The notes: generated by a model not told the origin, from the sequence alone. 43,495 nucleotides of DNA from Lachnospiraceae bacterium UBA1760 (GCA_002314775.1 DCHE01000034.1:1-43495); one strand, 5' to 3'. Shown: positions 7,976 to 16,850, counted from the first letter of the stretch. Translations and numbers: made by a program.

Positions 7976-9454
7976 CTATGCAAATGGATTCTCTGATGGA
8001 TATCTTACACCCTTTGGCTGGTTGTAATCGATCTCTGAGAATTTAACTCCTACATACTTGAATAACTCGTAGAGAAGTCTTCCGTAATGTCCAAATGCAA
8101 CTGCTCCATGGTGTGGATAGTTCTTCTGGATAAGTACATGACGGTAGAATCTGTTCATCTCTGGAATAGCGAAGATACCGATTGAACCGAATGATCTTGT
8201 AGCAACTGGAAGAACCTCACCTTCAGCGATGTATGCACGAAGCTTAGCATCTGATGTTGACTGAAGTCTGAAGAATGTGATCTCTCCTGGAGCGATATCT
8301 CCCTCGAGAGTACCATTTGTAACCTCCTCTGGAAGTGTTCTAGCCATAATTCTCTGATTGCACATAGCAAACTTAGAGAGCTTTGTTGAAGCTGTATTAC
8401 CACAGTGGAAGCCCATAAATGTCTCACATGCCTTGTAATCATACTTGCCCTTGATATCCTCATCATAAAGGTCATAAGGTACTGTATTGTTGATGTCGAG
8501 AAGTGTAACTGCATCCTTAGAGATAACTGTTCCGATGAACTCTGATAATGCACCGTAGATATCAACCTCGCATGATACAGGAATTCCCATCTTTGTAAGA
8601 CGGCTGTTTACGTAGCAAGGAACGAAACCGAACTGTGTCTGGAATGCTGGCCAGCACTTTCCTGCGATACATACATACTTTCTTGAGCCCTTGTGAGCCT
8701 CAATCCAGTCAAGAAGTGTAATCTCGTACTGAGCAAGCTTGTCGAGAATCTGTGGCTTCTTATTGCCAGCACCAAGCTCTGCTGCCATATCTGCTGCAAC
8801 CTCTGGAATTCTTGGATCGCCAGCGTGCTTATTGAATGCCTCAAATAAATCAAGCTCTGAGTTCTCCTCAATCTCAACACCTAAGTTGTAGAGCTGCTTG
8901 ATTGGTGCATTACATGCAAGGAAGTCCTGTGGACGTGGTCCAAAACCAATAATCTTTAAGTTTCTAAGTCCGATGATACCTCTTGCGATAGCGTTAAAGT
9001 CATCAATCATGTCAGCGCACTCAGCTGCTGTTCCAACTGGATTCTCTGGGATGTAAGCTCTTAAGTTTCTAAGCTTTAAGTTGTAGCTTGCGTTGAGCAT
9101 ACCACAGTAAGCATCGCCTCTTCCATCGATAAGGTTTGTGCCTGTCTCCTCTGCTGCTGCGATAACCATAGCTGGTCCATCGAACTCCTTGATAAGAAGT
9201 GTCTCTGCGCTCTCTGGTCCGAAGTTTCCAAGGTAAACTACGATTGCATTACAGCCTGCTGCATTTACATCTGCAAGAGCCTTTCTCATATCAAGCTCGC
9301 TCTCGATACAAACTGGGCACTCGTAAATGTCGCCGTACTTTGCTGTGTAAGCCTCAACTACGGCCTTTCTTCTGTTCTCTGATAAGCTCATTGGGAAGCA
9401 GTCACGGCTAACTGCAACGATTCCAAGCTTAACCTCTGGTAAATTGTTGATCAT
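7976..9454 (-). CDS. L-fucose/L-arabinose isomerase superfamily protein, likely pentose isomerase
   Basis: The 492 residues show the FucI/AraA-type aldose-ketose isomerase fold. Candidate metal and catalytic residues are the Glu in CEVDIYGALSEFIG (near residue 295), the Asp in VTLLDINNT (near 320) and His residues in MGFHCGNT and NYPHHGAVAFGHYG (near 445), by analogy with FucI and AraA. It is shorter than FucI and does not look like a standard AraA. No xylA or araB is present in the window; the partner kinase is a clear xylulokinase, so D-xylose or another pentose giving D-xylulose is the inferred substrate. DUF4867 lies upstream, separated by a large inverted-repeat element (9485-9701). ATG at 9454 with AAGGAG. 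A terminator follows. The family call is firm; the substrate is not. Confidence 0.8.
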   Translation of the reverse strand: MINNLPEVKLGIVAVSRDCFPMSLSENRRKAVVEAYTAKYGDIYECPVCIESELDMRKALADVNAAGCNAIVVYLGNFGPESAETLLIKEFDGPAMVIAAAEETGTNLIDGRGDAYCGMLNASYNLKLRNLRAYIPENPVGTAAECADMIDDFNAIARGIIGLRNLKIIGFGPRPQDFLACNAPIKQLYNLGVEIEENSELDLFEAFNKHAGDPRIPEVAADMAAELGAGNKKPQILDKLAQYEITLLDWIEAHKGSRKYVCIAGKCWPAFQTQFGFVPCYVNSRLTKMGIPVSCEVDIYGALSEFIGTVISKDAVTLLDINNTVPYDLYDEDIKGKYDYKACETFMGFHCGNTASTKLSKFAMCNQRIMARTLPEEVTNGTLEGDIAPGEITFFRLQSTSDAKLRAYIAEGEVLPVATRSFGSIGIFAIPEMNRFYRHVLIQKNYPHHGAVAFGHYGRLLYELFKYVGVKFSEIDYNQPKGVRYPSENPFA

Positions 9455-9484
9455 TTTTTCTTATTCTCCTTTATATTTTATGAC

Positions 9485-9701
9485 GATAATTGTGAAACCT
9501 GTAATTTGTTTTCACGTGTCAAACCATATATATCACGCAGGCACGCTCCCGCTAACTTCGGCTCGTAGCGGTACTAAGTTCGCACATATATCTCACTAAT
9601 AGCTCATAGACTTGCCGCTCACTAAGTACCGACGGCCTCAGATTACCTGCTTTGATATATATGGCTTGACACGTATAAGATAAACGAGTTTCACAATTAT
9701 C
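9485..9701. repeat. Large inverted-repeat element, copy 1
   Basis: Nested complementary arms enclose a GC-rich core. GATAATTGTGAAAC (9485-9498) pairs with 9688-9701. A 22-base arm at 9514-9535 (ACGTGTCAA then CCATATATATCA) pairs with 9653-9674 at 21 of 22 positions. CAGG (9538-9541) pairs with CCTG (9646-9649). The core (9538-9649) carries CAGGCACGCTCCCGCTA, an internal CCGCTA/TAGCGG stem, and ACTAAGT-like repeats. The same core recurs at 43310-43394. It fills the gap between the isomerase and DUF4867 genes; no ORF or transposase is inside. Confidence 0.85.
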
Positions 9702-9778
9702 TGACAATGATTTTCCAAAACATAATCACAATACTTATTATTATGATCAATGGATTTACCCAACCTTTTGGGCTGGAC

Positions 9779-10396
9779 TTAAATAGAAGGGTTTATACCC
9801 TTAAGACCGAGGAAGGTTCCTTCTGGGTTTCCACCCTCTGGGTGACCGATGAGCCATTTGTTAACGGCTGCAATAGTCTTATCCTCATGGTTTTTATTAT
9901 GCTCACATTTGAGCGGATAGTTTGTTCCTCTTGGAAGAACGATAACTACCTTGAAGCCATCCTCACCTTCGTTAGCTGGTGCATAGTGAAGGGTTGTTGC
10001 ATATACCTCAACTCCTACTCCCTTTGGTACGCGGAAGGCCTCCATCTTAGCTGTATCGTAGGTTCCGTCTGGCTCTATGTCGCTTACAAGTCCAACAATA
10101 AGGACTGCATCTGTTGCTGCGATATTGAGCTCTGAGTCTCTATGATACTCTACTGCGTTGAGCTTCTTGTTGTGGCCGTTGCAAAAGCCAATCTCTATAG
10201 GCATCTCTCCGTAGAAGTTCTCTGACAGCTCCTTATAGATTGGAAGCTCCTCTAAGTAGTCGATAGATGGCTCATAGATTACTCCCTCTGGAAGTGGTGA
10301 CTTATCCATAGCTTTGACAAGCTCTGTGAAATCATAGCCTTCTATTACTTTTCCGTACTTTCTGAAGCGCTCGTCTGTAACATTTAAAATTTCCAT
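9779..10396 (-). CDS. DUF4867 family protein, cupin-like
   Basis: The 205-residue soluble protein matches the DUF4867 family that recurs beside pentose isomerase and xylulokinase genes in Lachnospiraceae. A cupin-like layout is suggested by AVEYHRDSELNIAATD and, further on, EVYATTLHYAPANEGEDGFKVVIVLPRGTNYP, where His and Glu residues could bind a metal. This resembles small sugar-isomerase or lyase cupins, but no substrate can be assigned. ATG at 10396 follows AGGAGG. A promoter-like pair lies at 10468-10496. Its position between xylB and the isomerase suggests a helper step such as epimerisation or mutarotation of the pentose; that is inference. Confidence 0.75.
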   Translation of the reverse strand: MEILNVTDERFRKYGKVIEGYDFTELVKAMDKSPLPEGVIYEPSIDYLEELPIYKELSENFYGEMPIEIGFCNGHNKKLNAVEYHRDSELNIAATDAVLIVGLVSDIEPDGTYDTAKMEAFRVPKGVGVEVYATTLHYAPANEGEDGFKVVIVLPRGTNYPLKCEHNKNHEDKTIAAVNKWLIGHPEGGNPEGTFLGLKGINPSI

Positions 10397-10467
10397 TTTT
10401 GCCTCCTGATTTTTTCGTGAAATTATTGATTATTCCATCAGTATTTCGCATAAAAAATCACAACTAT

Positions 10468-10496
10468 ATTTTATTAAATCTCATACTGTCATTCAA
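10468..10496 (-). promoter_or_regulatory. Candidate promoter for the DUF4867-isomerase pair
   Basis: On the minus strand TTGAAT (10491-10496) and TAAAAT (10468-10473) are 17 bases apart, about 75 bases before the DUF4867 start. The -35 is imperfect, so this is moderate evidence for separate transcription from xylB. Confidence 0.5.
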
Positions 10497-10551
10497 TTGT
10501 AATAACTATCATAATTGTTGATTTTTTTACGAATTTTCATTAATTGGTTGA

Positions 10552-12024
10552 TTATTTGCTCATCGCATCGTAGACAGAAATTAAGCTTGGATAAATCTGC
10601 TTAAATACCTGGTATTTTTTCTCGTACTTCTCAGCAAGCTCAGTCTCCGGCTCAACTGTCTCGATTACCTTTACTAATTTATCTGCCGCTGCCTCAACTG
10701 ACTCATACTCTCCGGCTGCAACTCCAGCAAGAATCGCTGCGCCAAGACCAGGTCCTTCCTCTGTCTCAATCACATCAACCTTGATATTCATGATATTTGC
10801 AATCATCTTTTTCCAGAGTGCCGACTTAGCACCGCCACCACAGATTTTAGTTCTTTCTATTACTATGCCCTGCTCCTTTGCAACCTCAAGGGAATCACGA
10901 AGTGCAAATGCCACTCCCTCTAGGATTGCCTGAGTCATTTCCTCTCTAGTTGTATCCATTGACATACCGATAAAGGTTCCTCTTGCCTTTGGATTATTGT
11001 GTGGTGATCTTTCACCCATAAGATATGGAAGGAAGAAGACGTTATTCTCTCCAAGCTTCTCAATTCCGGTCTGCTCGCCTGCATAATCCTTGGTCTTTAA
11101 TATCTCATCCATCCACCACTTGTTGCAGGATGCAGCTGAGAGCATGCAGCCCATAAGGTGGTAGGTTCCATCTGCGTGAGCGAAGGAATGAAGCGCATTC
11201 TTCTTGTCAACTCCAAAGTTCTTTGAGGAAATGAAGATTGTTCCGCTTGTTCCAAGTGAGATATTGCATTTTCCATCTCCAACTGTTCCTGTACCAACTG
11301 CTGCCGCAGCATTGTCTCCGGCACCCGCTGCAACTATAACTGTCTCAGGAAGTCCTGTAAGTGCTGCAAATTCCTTGGTGATAGTGCCGATTGACTCATA
11401 GCTCTCGTAAATATTTGCAAGTGTATCAATGTCAACACCGCAGATATCGCACATCTCCTTAGACCAGCATCTGTTCTTTACATCAAAGAGAAGCATGCCC
11501 GATGCGTCTGAAACGTCTGTCGCATGAACTCCTGTGTACATATATGCAAGATAGTCCTTAGGAAGCATAATCTTCTTTATTCTTGCAAAGTTTTCTGGCT
11601 CATTTTTCTTCATCCAGAGAAGCTTTGGAGCGGTGAAGCCTGCAAATGCAATATTTGCTGTGTACTCAGATATCTTGTCCTTTCCGATTTCATCATTTAA
11701 GAAATGACACTCCTCCTCAGTTCTTCCATCGTTCCAGAGAATTGCTGGACGGATAACCTCATCCTTCTCATCAAGGCATACAAGGCCGTGCATCTGTCCG
11801 CCGAAGCTTATAGCCTTAACCTCATTTGCATCAATATCTGCGATTAATTCCTTTAACGCATCAACCGACTTCTCATACCAGTCCTTAGGGCTCTGCTCTG
11901 ACCATCCCGGATTTGGGAAGTAAAGCGGATACTCTCTTGACACAGTCTTTTCAATTTTTCCCGACTTCTCCATAAGCACAAGCTTAACAGAGGATGTTCC
12001 TAGATCAATTCCAATAAAATACAT
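10552..12024 (-). CDS. xylB: Xylulokinase
   Basis: An FGGY-family kinase that phosphorylates D-xylulose to D-xylulose 5-phosphate for entry into the pentose phosphate pathway. The N-terminal phosphate loop MYFIGIDLGTSSVKLVLM, the xylulokinase-specific FGGQMHGLV and LWNDGRTEEE, the substrate-side GFTAPKLLWMKKNEP and LPKDYLAYMYTG, and the C-terminal CGGGAKSALWKKMIA with GLGAAILAG are all present. The 490 residues are the usual length. ATG at 12024 has AAGGAGG. It follows the GH3 gene after 79 bases containing a cre-like box (12046-12059). The DUF4867 and isomerase genes lie downstream, forming a complete candidate pentose route. Confidence 0.93.
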   Translation of the reverse strand: MYFIGIDLGTSSVKLVLMEKSGKIEKTVSREYPLYFPNPGWSEQSPKDWYEKSVDALKELIADIDANEVKAISFGGQMHGLVCLDEKDEVIRPAILWNDGRTEEECHFLNDEIGKDKISEYTANIAFAGFTAPKLLWMKKNEPENFARIKKIMLPKDYLAYMYTGVHATDVSDASGMLLFDVKNRCWSKEMCDICGVDIDTLANIYESYESIGTITKEFAALTGLPETVIVAAGAGDNAAAAVGTGTVGDGKCNISLGTSGTIFISSKNFGVDKKNALHSFAHADGTYHLMGCMLSAASCNKWWMDEILKTKDYAGEQTGIEKLGENNVFFLPYLMGERSPHNNPKARGTFIGMSMDTTREEMTQAILEGVAFALRDSLEVAKEQGIVIERTKICGGGAKSALWKKMIANIMNIKVDVIETEEGPGLGAAILAGVAAGEYESVEAAADKLVKVIETVEPETELAEKYEKKYQVFKQIYPSLISVYDAMSK

Positions 12025-12045
12025 GTGTAACCTCCTTATTATTTA

Positions 12046-12059
12046 TGTCAACCGTTTCA
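12046..12059 (-). promoter_or_regulatory. Possible cre (CcpA) site upstream of xylB
   Basis: On the minus strand TGAAACGGTTGACA fits the catabolite-response consensus TGWAANCGNTNWCA with one mismatch (G instead of C at position 7). It lies 22 bases before the xylB start, in the gap behind the GH3 gene. Confidence 0.35.
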
Positions 12060-12103
12060 TATGATTCATTACAATAAATCCATCTTCGTTCCTATGATTC
12101 TAA

Positions 12104-14278
12104 CTAGAATATATATGTCTGAACCTCCATAGTGAATCCGACCTCGCCCTTAAGTCTTATATCTCTTGAGGACTCTCCGATTTCTATTATATATCTTCCC
12201 GGCTTTGTTACATAGCCCTTATCCTTGGTGCTGTAGTAGGAAAATGCCTTCGGATATAGCTTTACTGTAACTTCCTTTTTCTCACGAGGCTCAAGATAGA
12301 TTTTCTCAAAGGCCTTAAGCTCATGGACAGGTCTTCCTGCCACCTTATCAGCCGGTCCTGTGTAAAGCTCAGCAACTGCAAAGCCTGCCATATCGCCAGT
12401 ATTTTCCACTGAAAAGCTGACATCGATATTTCCATTATCATCTAACGAAAGCTTCATATCCTCATACTTATACTCAGTGTATGAAAGACCATGTCCAAAT
12501 GGATATAAAACATCAACACCATCGCTGTCGTACTGTCTGTAGCCTACGAATACTCCCTCGTCATGAAGAGCAGTTCCTTCCTTTCCGAAGTGTCCTCTCT
12601 TTACTGGAAGGCAGTCATTTTCATCTCTTAAAAATGTCTCCGAAATATGTCCCGATGGATTAACCCTTCCAAATAGAACCTTTGCAAGTGCTCTTCCACC
12701 CTCCATTCCTGAATAGTAGCTCCAAACTATCGCCTTCGCCTTGTCTGCCCAAGGCATTGCAACTGGCGAGCCTGCTACGAAGCAGATTACCATATCTGGT
12801 CTTATCTTTAGAAGCTCCTCGATAAGAGCATCCTGCTCATACGGAAGCTTGAGATTCTTTCTGTCCTTTCCCTCTGAATCTATATCATGGTTCAGACCAC
12901 CTACAAATATTACCTCATCGGCATTTTTTGCAAGCTCAAGTGCCTCCTCCTTAAGCTCTCTTCTCTTACTTCTTATTGCCTTCTCAACCTCGTAGAGTCT
13001 TTCCTCATCTCCCGGCTCATGTGGCTGATGCTGCTTTGTGGTTGAAAGTAGCTGCCAGCTCTCCTGGTCCGCTCTCTCCTCCTTGGTTGGTACGTAGTAA
13101 CCCTGAGCACAGGTCACCTTGACATTACCGCCTGCCTCCATCATTATTCCCATAAGCGGGCAGATTTCGTAGAGGGCCTTTATCTCTGCAGAGCCTCCAC
13201 CGTTTGAGTGAACGTGAATTGCATTTTCACCTATCACTGCTATATTCTTAAGCTTCTTCGTGTCAAGCGGAAGCTTTTTATCTTCATTTTTAAGAAGAAC
13301 TATTGACTCCTCGGCCACCCTTCTCATGCTTTCCTGGTGGGAAGGAAGGTTGTAGGCACCAGGGCTTCTTTTTTCTGCCTCAGGTCCAATCATCTTGATT
13401 CTGTACATAAGAGCAAGAATATTTCTTATCTTTTTATCAAGCAGCTCTTCATCAATCTCTCCTGCCTCAATCATGTCCTGAAGAGGCTTTGCCATATAGT
13501 GCTCATCAAATCTGTAATGAATGTCCATCTCCACATCTATCTCTGCCTCAGCAGCGAGCCTTGTGTCGTGAACTCCGCCCCAGTCAGAGATTACAGCTCC
13601 GTCAAAGCTCCACCTGTCCTTCAGCGTGTCATTTAAAAGTGACTTGCTCATACAGCAGAACTCTCCATTCAGCTTGTTGTAGGCTGACATTATTGAGTAG
13701 GTGTTACCGTTTTTAATTGCGGAAATGTATCCTGGATAGTAGATTTCGTAAAGTGTTCTCTCATCAACTATCGTATCCACGCACATTCTGTCCGTTTCCT
13801 GACAGTTTACTGCAAAATGCTTCACGCAGGCAGCCACATCCGACTCCTGAATTCCCTGCACCATAGGTGCAACCATCTCTGAGACAAGGTATGGATCCTC
13901 GCTCATATACTCAAAATTTCTTCCACAGAGAGGTGTTCTCTTTATATTGATTCCAGGTGCAAGTATAACGTCCTTGCCTCTTCCTCTCGCCTCGCTTCCA
14001 AGCACCTTACCATTGATGTATGCGCACTCCCTGTTCCAGGTTGCAGATAAGGCAGAGTTACATGGAAGGTAGGAAATCATATCATAATTCTGGTTGATGA
14101 GTATCCATTTGTGGTCATGGAAATCGTACCTTACACCGGATGGACCATCACTCATTACAAGTGGTGGAATCCCAAGTCTTTCAACTCCGCCAGTGTGAAA
14201 GAGTGCGGTTCCGTGAACCATATCTATTTTTTCTGAAAGTGTGAGCTTCTCTAGCAGCTCTTCTATGTATTTCTTCAT
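12104..14278 (-). CDS. Glycoside hydrolase family 3 protein (beta-glucosidase or beta-xylosidase)
   Basis: A retaining exo-beta-glycosidase, cytosolic because there is no signal peptide. The N-terminal barrel has SDGPSGVR, KHFAVNCQETDR and the nucleophile Asp in FDGAVISDWGG (about residue 232 from my start). The second domain and a C-terminal fibronectin-III-like domain follow, the latter introduced by LYPFGHGLSYTEYKY. The total of 724 residues is usual. I choose the ATG at 14278, preceded by GAGGAAAC; an in-frame TTG at 14299 is less likely. The GH31 alpha-xylosidase gene is immediately upstream, which fits stepwise trimming of xyloglucan oligosaccharides: xylose removal, then glucose. Beta-xylosidase activity is also possible; sequence alone does not decide. 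Confidence 0.92.
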   Translation of the reverse strand: MKKYIEELLEKLTLSEKIDMVHGTALFHTGGVERLGIPPLVMSDGPSGVRYDFHDHKWILINQNYDMISYLPCNSALSATWNRECAYINGKVLGSEARGRGKDVILAPGINIKRTPLCGRNFEYMSEDPYLVSEMVAPMVQGIQESDVAACVKHFAVNCQETDRMCVDTIVDERTLYEIYYPGYISAIKNGNTYSIMSAYNKLNGEFCCMSKSLLNDTLKDRWSFDGAVISDWGGVHDTRLAAEAEIDVEMDIHYRFDEHYMAKPLQDMIEAGEIDEELLDKKIRNILALMYRIKMIGPEAEKRSPGAYNLPSHQESMRRVAEESIVLLKNEDKKLPLDTKKLKNIAVIGENAIHVHSNGGGSAEIKALYEICPLMGIMMEAGGNVKVTCAQGYYVPTKEERADQESWQLLSTTKQHQPHEPGDEERLYEVEKAIRSKRRELKEEALELAKNADEVIFVGGLNHDIDSEGKDRKNLKLPYEQDALIEELLKIRPDMVICFVAGSPVAMPWADKAKAIVWSYYSGMEGGRALAKVLFGRVNPSGHISETFLRDENDCLPVKRGHFGKEGTALHDEGVFVGYRQYDSDGVDVLYPFGHGLSYTEYKYEDMKLSLDDNGNIDVSFSVENTGDMAGFAVAELYTGPADKVAGRPVHELKAFEKIYLEPREKKEVTVKLYPKAFSYYSTKDKGYVTKPGRYIIEIGESSRDIRLKGEVGFTMEVQTYIF

Positions 14279-14318
14279 GTGTTTCCTCACATTTTGCAAA
14301 CTCTTTATATTCCAGTTA

Positions 14319-14339
14319 AGGCCCTATTAAATAGGGCCT
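14319..14339 (-). terminator. Hairpin between the GH31 and GH3 genes
   Basis: AGGCCCTAT (14319-14327) and ATAGGGCCT (14331-14339) form a perfect 9-bp stem with a 3-base loop. On the minus strand the following sequence is TAACTGG, without a U-run. It may act as a partial terminator or a stabilising structure within the operon. A second weaker hairpin (GGCAGA/TCTGCC) lies nearby at about 14368-14387. Confidence 0.5.
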
Positions 14340-14417
14340 CTCTGATTATCAATATCTCTTATCGCAGGCAGATATTATTTCTGCCGACTTATTATAGCCA
14401 CAGTATTTCCAGCCTTA

Positions 14418-16706
14418 CTATGCCTCGACTACTGTGCTGCTGTTTCCTTCTAATTCGAATTTCTTTCCTGCAATTTCAACTGTACAGCTGTTTGCTCCCT
14501 TAACTGTAACTGTTACATTTGCACCATTTCTTGAAACCTCGATGCCAGCTGCTTCATTGCCAAGTGCGTCATAAACTACTGTCGATGCAGTCTTTCCATC
14601 CTTTAAGCAATAAACCTTGTAGCATACATCCTTCTCGTAATCATACTCACAGTCTGTATCGCAGCTGCCAAAGGCAACAACTGAATTCTCTCTTGCGTAA
14701 AGAGGAATGCTTAAGTAGCTGTGCTCCTCCTTGAACCACTTGCCACCTTCTCTAACCTCGCCTGTAAGAACGTTGGTCCAGCTTCCCTCTGGAAGGTAGT
14801 AATCTGCCATGCTCTTATCGTTGAAAATAGGTGCAACAAGAAGGCTGTCACCAAGCATGTACTGCTTGTCAAGGTATGGGCAGGTTCTGTCATCCTGGAA
14901 TTCAACTATCATACTTCTCATCATTGGAACACCTGTTACTGATGTCTCAACTGCATTTCTATATAAGTATGGAAGAAGACTTGCCTTGAGCTTTGCAAAA
15001 AATCTTACAACGTCAACCGCCTCCTCATCATATGCCCATGGCACACGGTATGAGGTTGAGCCGTGAAGTCTTGAATGTGTTGAGAGAAGTCCAAATGCAC
15101 ACCATCTCTTATATACGTCAGGTGTTGAGGTTGACTCAAAGCCTCCGATATCATGGCTCCAGAAGCCGAAGCCAGATGAGGTGAGTGAAAGTCCTCCTCT
15201 TAAGCTCTCCTCCATAGATGGATAGTCTGACCAGCAGTCACCGCCCCAGTGTACTGGGAACTTCTGTCCACCAACTGTTGCTGAACGAGCAAAGAGAATT
15301 GCCTCCTTCTTTCCTCTCTTCTTAACAAGTACATCATAAACTGTCTTGTTGTATAAATATGTATAATAATTATGCATCTTAACTGGGTCAGAGCCATCAG
15401 CGTATACTGCCTCAGTTGGTATTCTCTCACCAAAGTCTGTCTTGAAGCAGTCAACTCCCATATCAAGAAGTGCCTCAAGCTTCTTTCCGAACCACTCTCT
15501 TGCAGCTGGGTTTGTGAAATCAACTATAGCCATACCTGGCTGCCACATATCCCACTGCCATACGTCGCCGTTTGGACGCTTGATGAAGTAGTCATTTTCA
15601 ACTCCCTCAGCGAACATTGTGGACTCCTGTCCGATGTAGCTGTTAATCCAAACGCATATCTTAAGACCCTTCGCCTTAAGTCTCTTAATCATTCCTACTG
15701 GGTCTGGGAATACACGGCTGTCCCATGTAAAGTCTGACCATGAGAATTCCTTCATCCAGAAGCAGTCAAAGTGGAATACCTTGAGAGGAATTCCTCTATT
15801 TATCATTCCATCTACGAATTCATTTACAGTCTTCTCATCGTAGTTTGTTGTAAATGAAGTAGAAAGCCAGAGTCCAAAGGTCCAAGGTGCAGGAAGTCCT
15901 GGCTTACCTGTCAAATCTGTATATCTTGTGAGAACCTCCTTCATAGTTGGTCCGTTGAAGATAAAGTAATCAAGGCTCTCTCCTGGTACAGAGAATTCAA
16001 CCTTTGTTACCATCTCAGTTCCAACCTCGAAGGAAACCTTCTCAGGGTGGTTAACAAATACACCGTAGCCCTTGTTTGAAATGTAGAAAGGAATGCTCTT
16101 GTAGCCCTGCTCTGTTGAGGTACCACCGTCCTCATTCCAGATATCAACCGACTGACCATTCTTGATAAATGGTGTAAATCTCTCTCCGAGTCCGTAGATA
16201 TACTCTCCAACATCAATCGAGAGCTGCTCTCTCATATATGTATCATGGAAAAGTCCGTCATCGTAAGCAAGACCCTTCCAGTCTGTCTTCATGTAGGCAA
16301 GGTCTCTCCAGCCACTCTTTGTTATGACCTCGTCTCCTCTTTTAAATGTCATAAGAGCACTATTTTTATTGATTACAAGGGTAAGCTCACCTGAAGAAAT
16401 GATAATCTCATCTTCAGTCTCTTCAGCCACCATGTTACCATCTGTTATATTCTCAAGCTCGAACTCAGGACTCTTCTTCTTTACTCCAAGATAGTGAGCA
16501 GTCTGAATTCTTAGAACCTCCTTCATAGGAGCTGTGATTTTGATTGTGAGATTAACACCTCCAAGTGTATCTCCTCTATGATTAACTCTGTAGGTTGGTG
16601 CACATAATGTAACTGCATCCTTCTCAATTTTTGTAAAATAAATCTGCGCTGGTGAGAAGCATTCTGTACCTTCCTTCTGAAGCCAGCATCCATTACTGAA
16701 TTTCAT
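14418..16706 (-). CDS. yicI: GH31 alpha-xylosidase (YicI type)
   Basis: An exo-acting retaining alpha-xylosidase that removes terminal alpha-1,6-xylose from oligosaccharides such as isoprimeverose or xyloglucan fragments. The 762 residues lack a signal peptide, so it acts on imported oligosaccharides. The catalytic nucleophile Asp is in CFKTDFGERIPTEAVY (residue 424) and the acid/base Asp in VHWGGDCWSDY (residue 490), equivalent to the YicI positions; the FGERIPT context is typical of xylosidases rather than glucosidases. An N-terminal beta-sandwich precedes the barrel, with proximal and distal C-terminal beta domains behind. ATG at 16706 follows AAGGAGG. It is the first gene of the minus-strand glycan operon, divergent from the esterase gene. 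Confidence 0.92.
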   Translation of the reverse strand: MKFSNGCWLQKEGTECFSPAQIYFTKIEKDAVTLCAPTYRVNHRGDTLGGVNLTIKITAPMKEVLRIQTAHYLGVKKKSPEFELENITDGNMVAEETEDEIIISSGELTLVINKNSALMTFKRGDEVITKSGWRDLAYMKTDWKGLAYDDGLFHDTYMREQLSIDVGEYIYGLGERFTPFIKNGQSVDIWNEDGGTSTEQGYKSIPFYISNKGYGVFVNHPEKVSFEVGTEMVTKVEFSVPGESLDYFIFNGPTMKEVLTRYTDLTGKPGLPAPWTFGLWLSTSFTTNYDEKTVNEFVDGMINRGIPLKVFHFDCFWMKEFSWSDFTWDSRVFPDPVGMIKRLKAKGLKICVWINSYIGQESTMFAEGVENDYFIKRPNGDVWQWDMWQPGMAIVDFTNPAAREWFGKKLEALLDMGVDCFKTDFGERIPTEAVYADGSDPVKMHNYYTYLYNKTVYDVLVKKRGKKEAILFARSATVGGQKFPVHWGGDCWSDYPSMEESLRGGLSLTSSGFGFWSHDIGGFESTSTPDVYKRWCAFGLLSTHSRLHGSTSYRVPWAYDEEAVDVVRFFAKLKASLLPYLYRNAVETSVTGVPMMRSMIVEFQDDRTCPYLDKQYMLGDSLLVAPIFNDKSMADYYLPEGSWTNVLTGEVREGGKWFKEEHSYLSIPLYARENSVVAFGSCDTDCEYDYEKDVCYKVYCLKDGKTASTVVYDALGNEAAGIEVSRNGANVTVTVKGANSCTVEIAGKKFELEGNSSTVVEA

Positions 16707-16740
16707 CTAAAAACAGTCCTCCTTATAATTAATCTGATTC

Positions 16741-16790
16741 AAGTATAAACTCCGGAATACTATTATAAAACCATAGTTTTTACACATTAT
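16741..16790 (-). promoter_or_regulatory. GH31 promoter region with GTTTATACTT box
   Basis: On the minus strand a consensus -10 TATAAT lies at 16762-16767, with a poor -35 (ATAATG, 16785-16790), which would suit activator dependence. The ten bases GTTTATACTT (minus strand, 16741-16750) recur in opposite orientation on the other side of the divergent intergenic region (16830-16839). Confidence 0.5.
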
Positions 16791-16808
16791 TACCCTAATT
16801 TCTCACAC

Positions 16809-16850
16809 TTTACGTTAGGCGGATTTTAGTTTATACTTAGGATAAGTATA
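16809..16850 (+). promoter_or_regulatory. Promoter and palindromic operator candidate for the esterase-regulator pair
   Basis: TTTACG (16809-16814) and TATACT (16832-16837) are 17 bases apart, giving a plausible promoter. The -10 is embedded in a perfect palindrome, TATACTTAGGATAAGTATA (16832-16850; 8-bp arms, 3-base centre), which could be a repressor or activator site. Confidence 0.55.

Noticed and set aside
9485..9701. Insertion sequence
   Set aside because: There is no transposase frame, and the two copies have different terminal arms, so standard IS terminal repeats do not fit.
9707..10135. Plus-strand 142-residue open frame
   Set aside because: Antisense to the DUF4867 gene, which has a strong ribosome site and family match; this frame is a shadow.
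14418..16706. Alpha-glucosidase call for the GH31 enzyme
   Set aside because: The nucleophile context FGERIPT and the HWGGDC acid/base block are those of YicI-type alpha-xylosidases, and a xylulokinase lies in the same operon.
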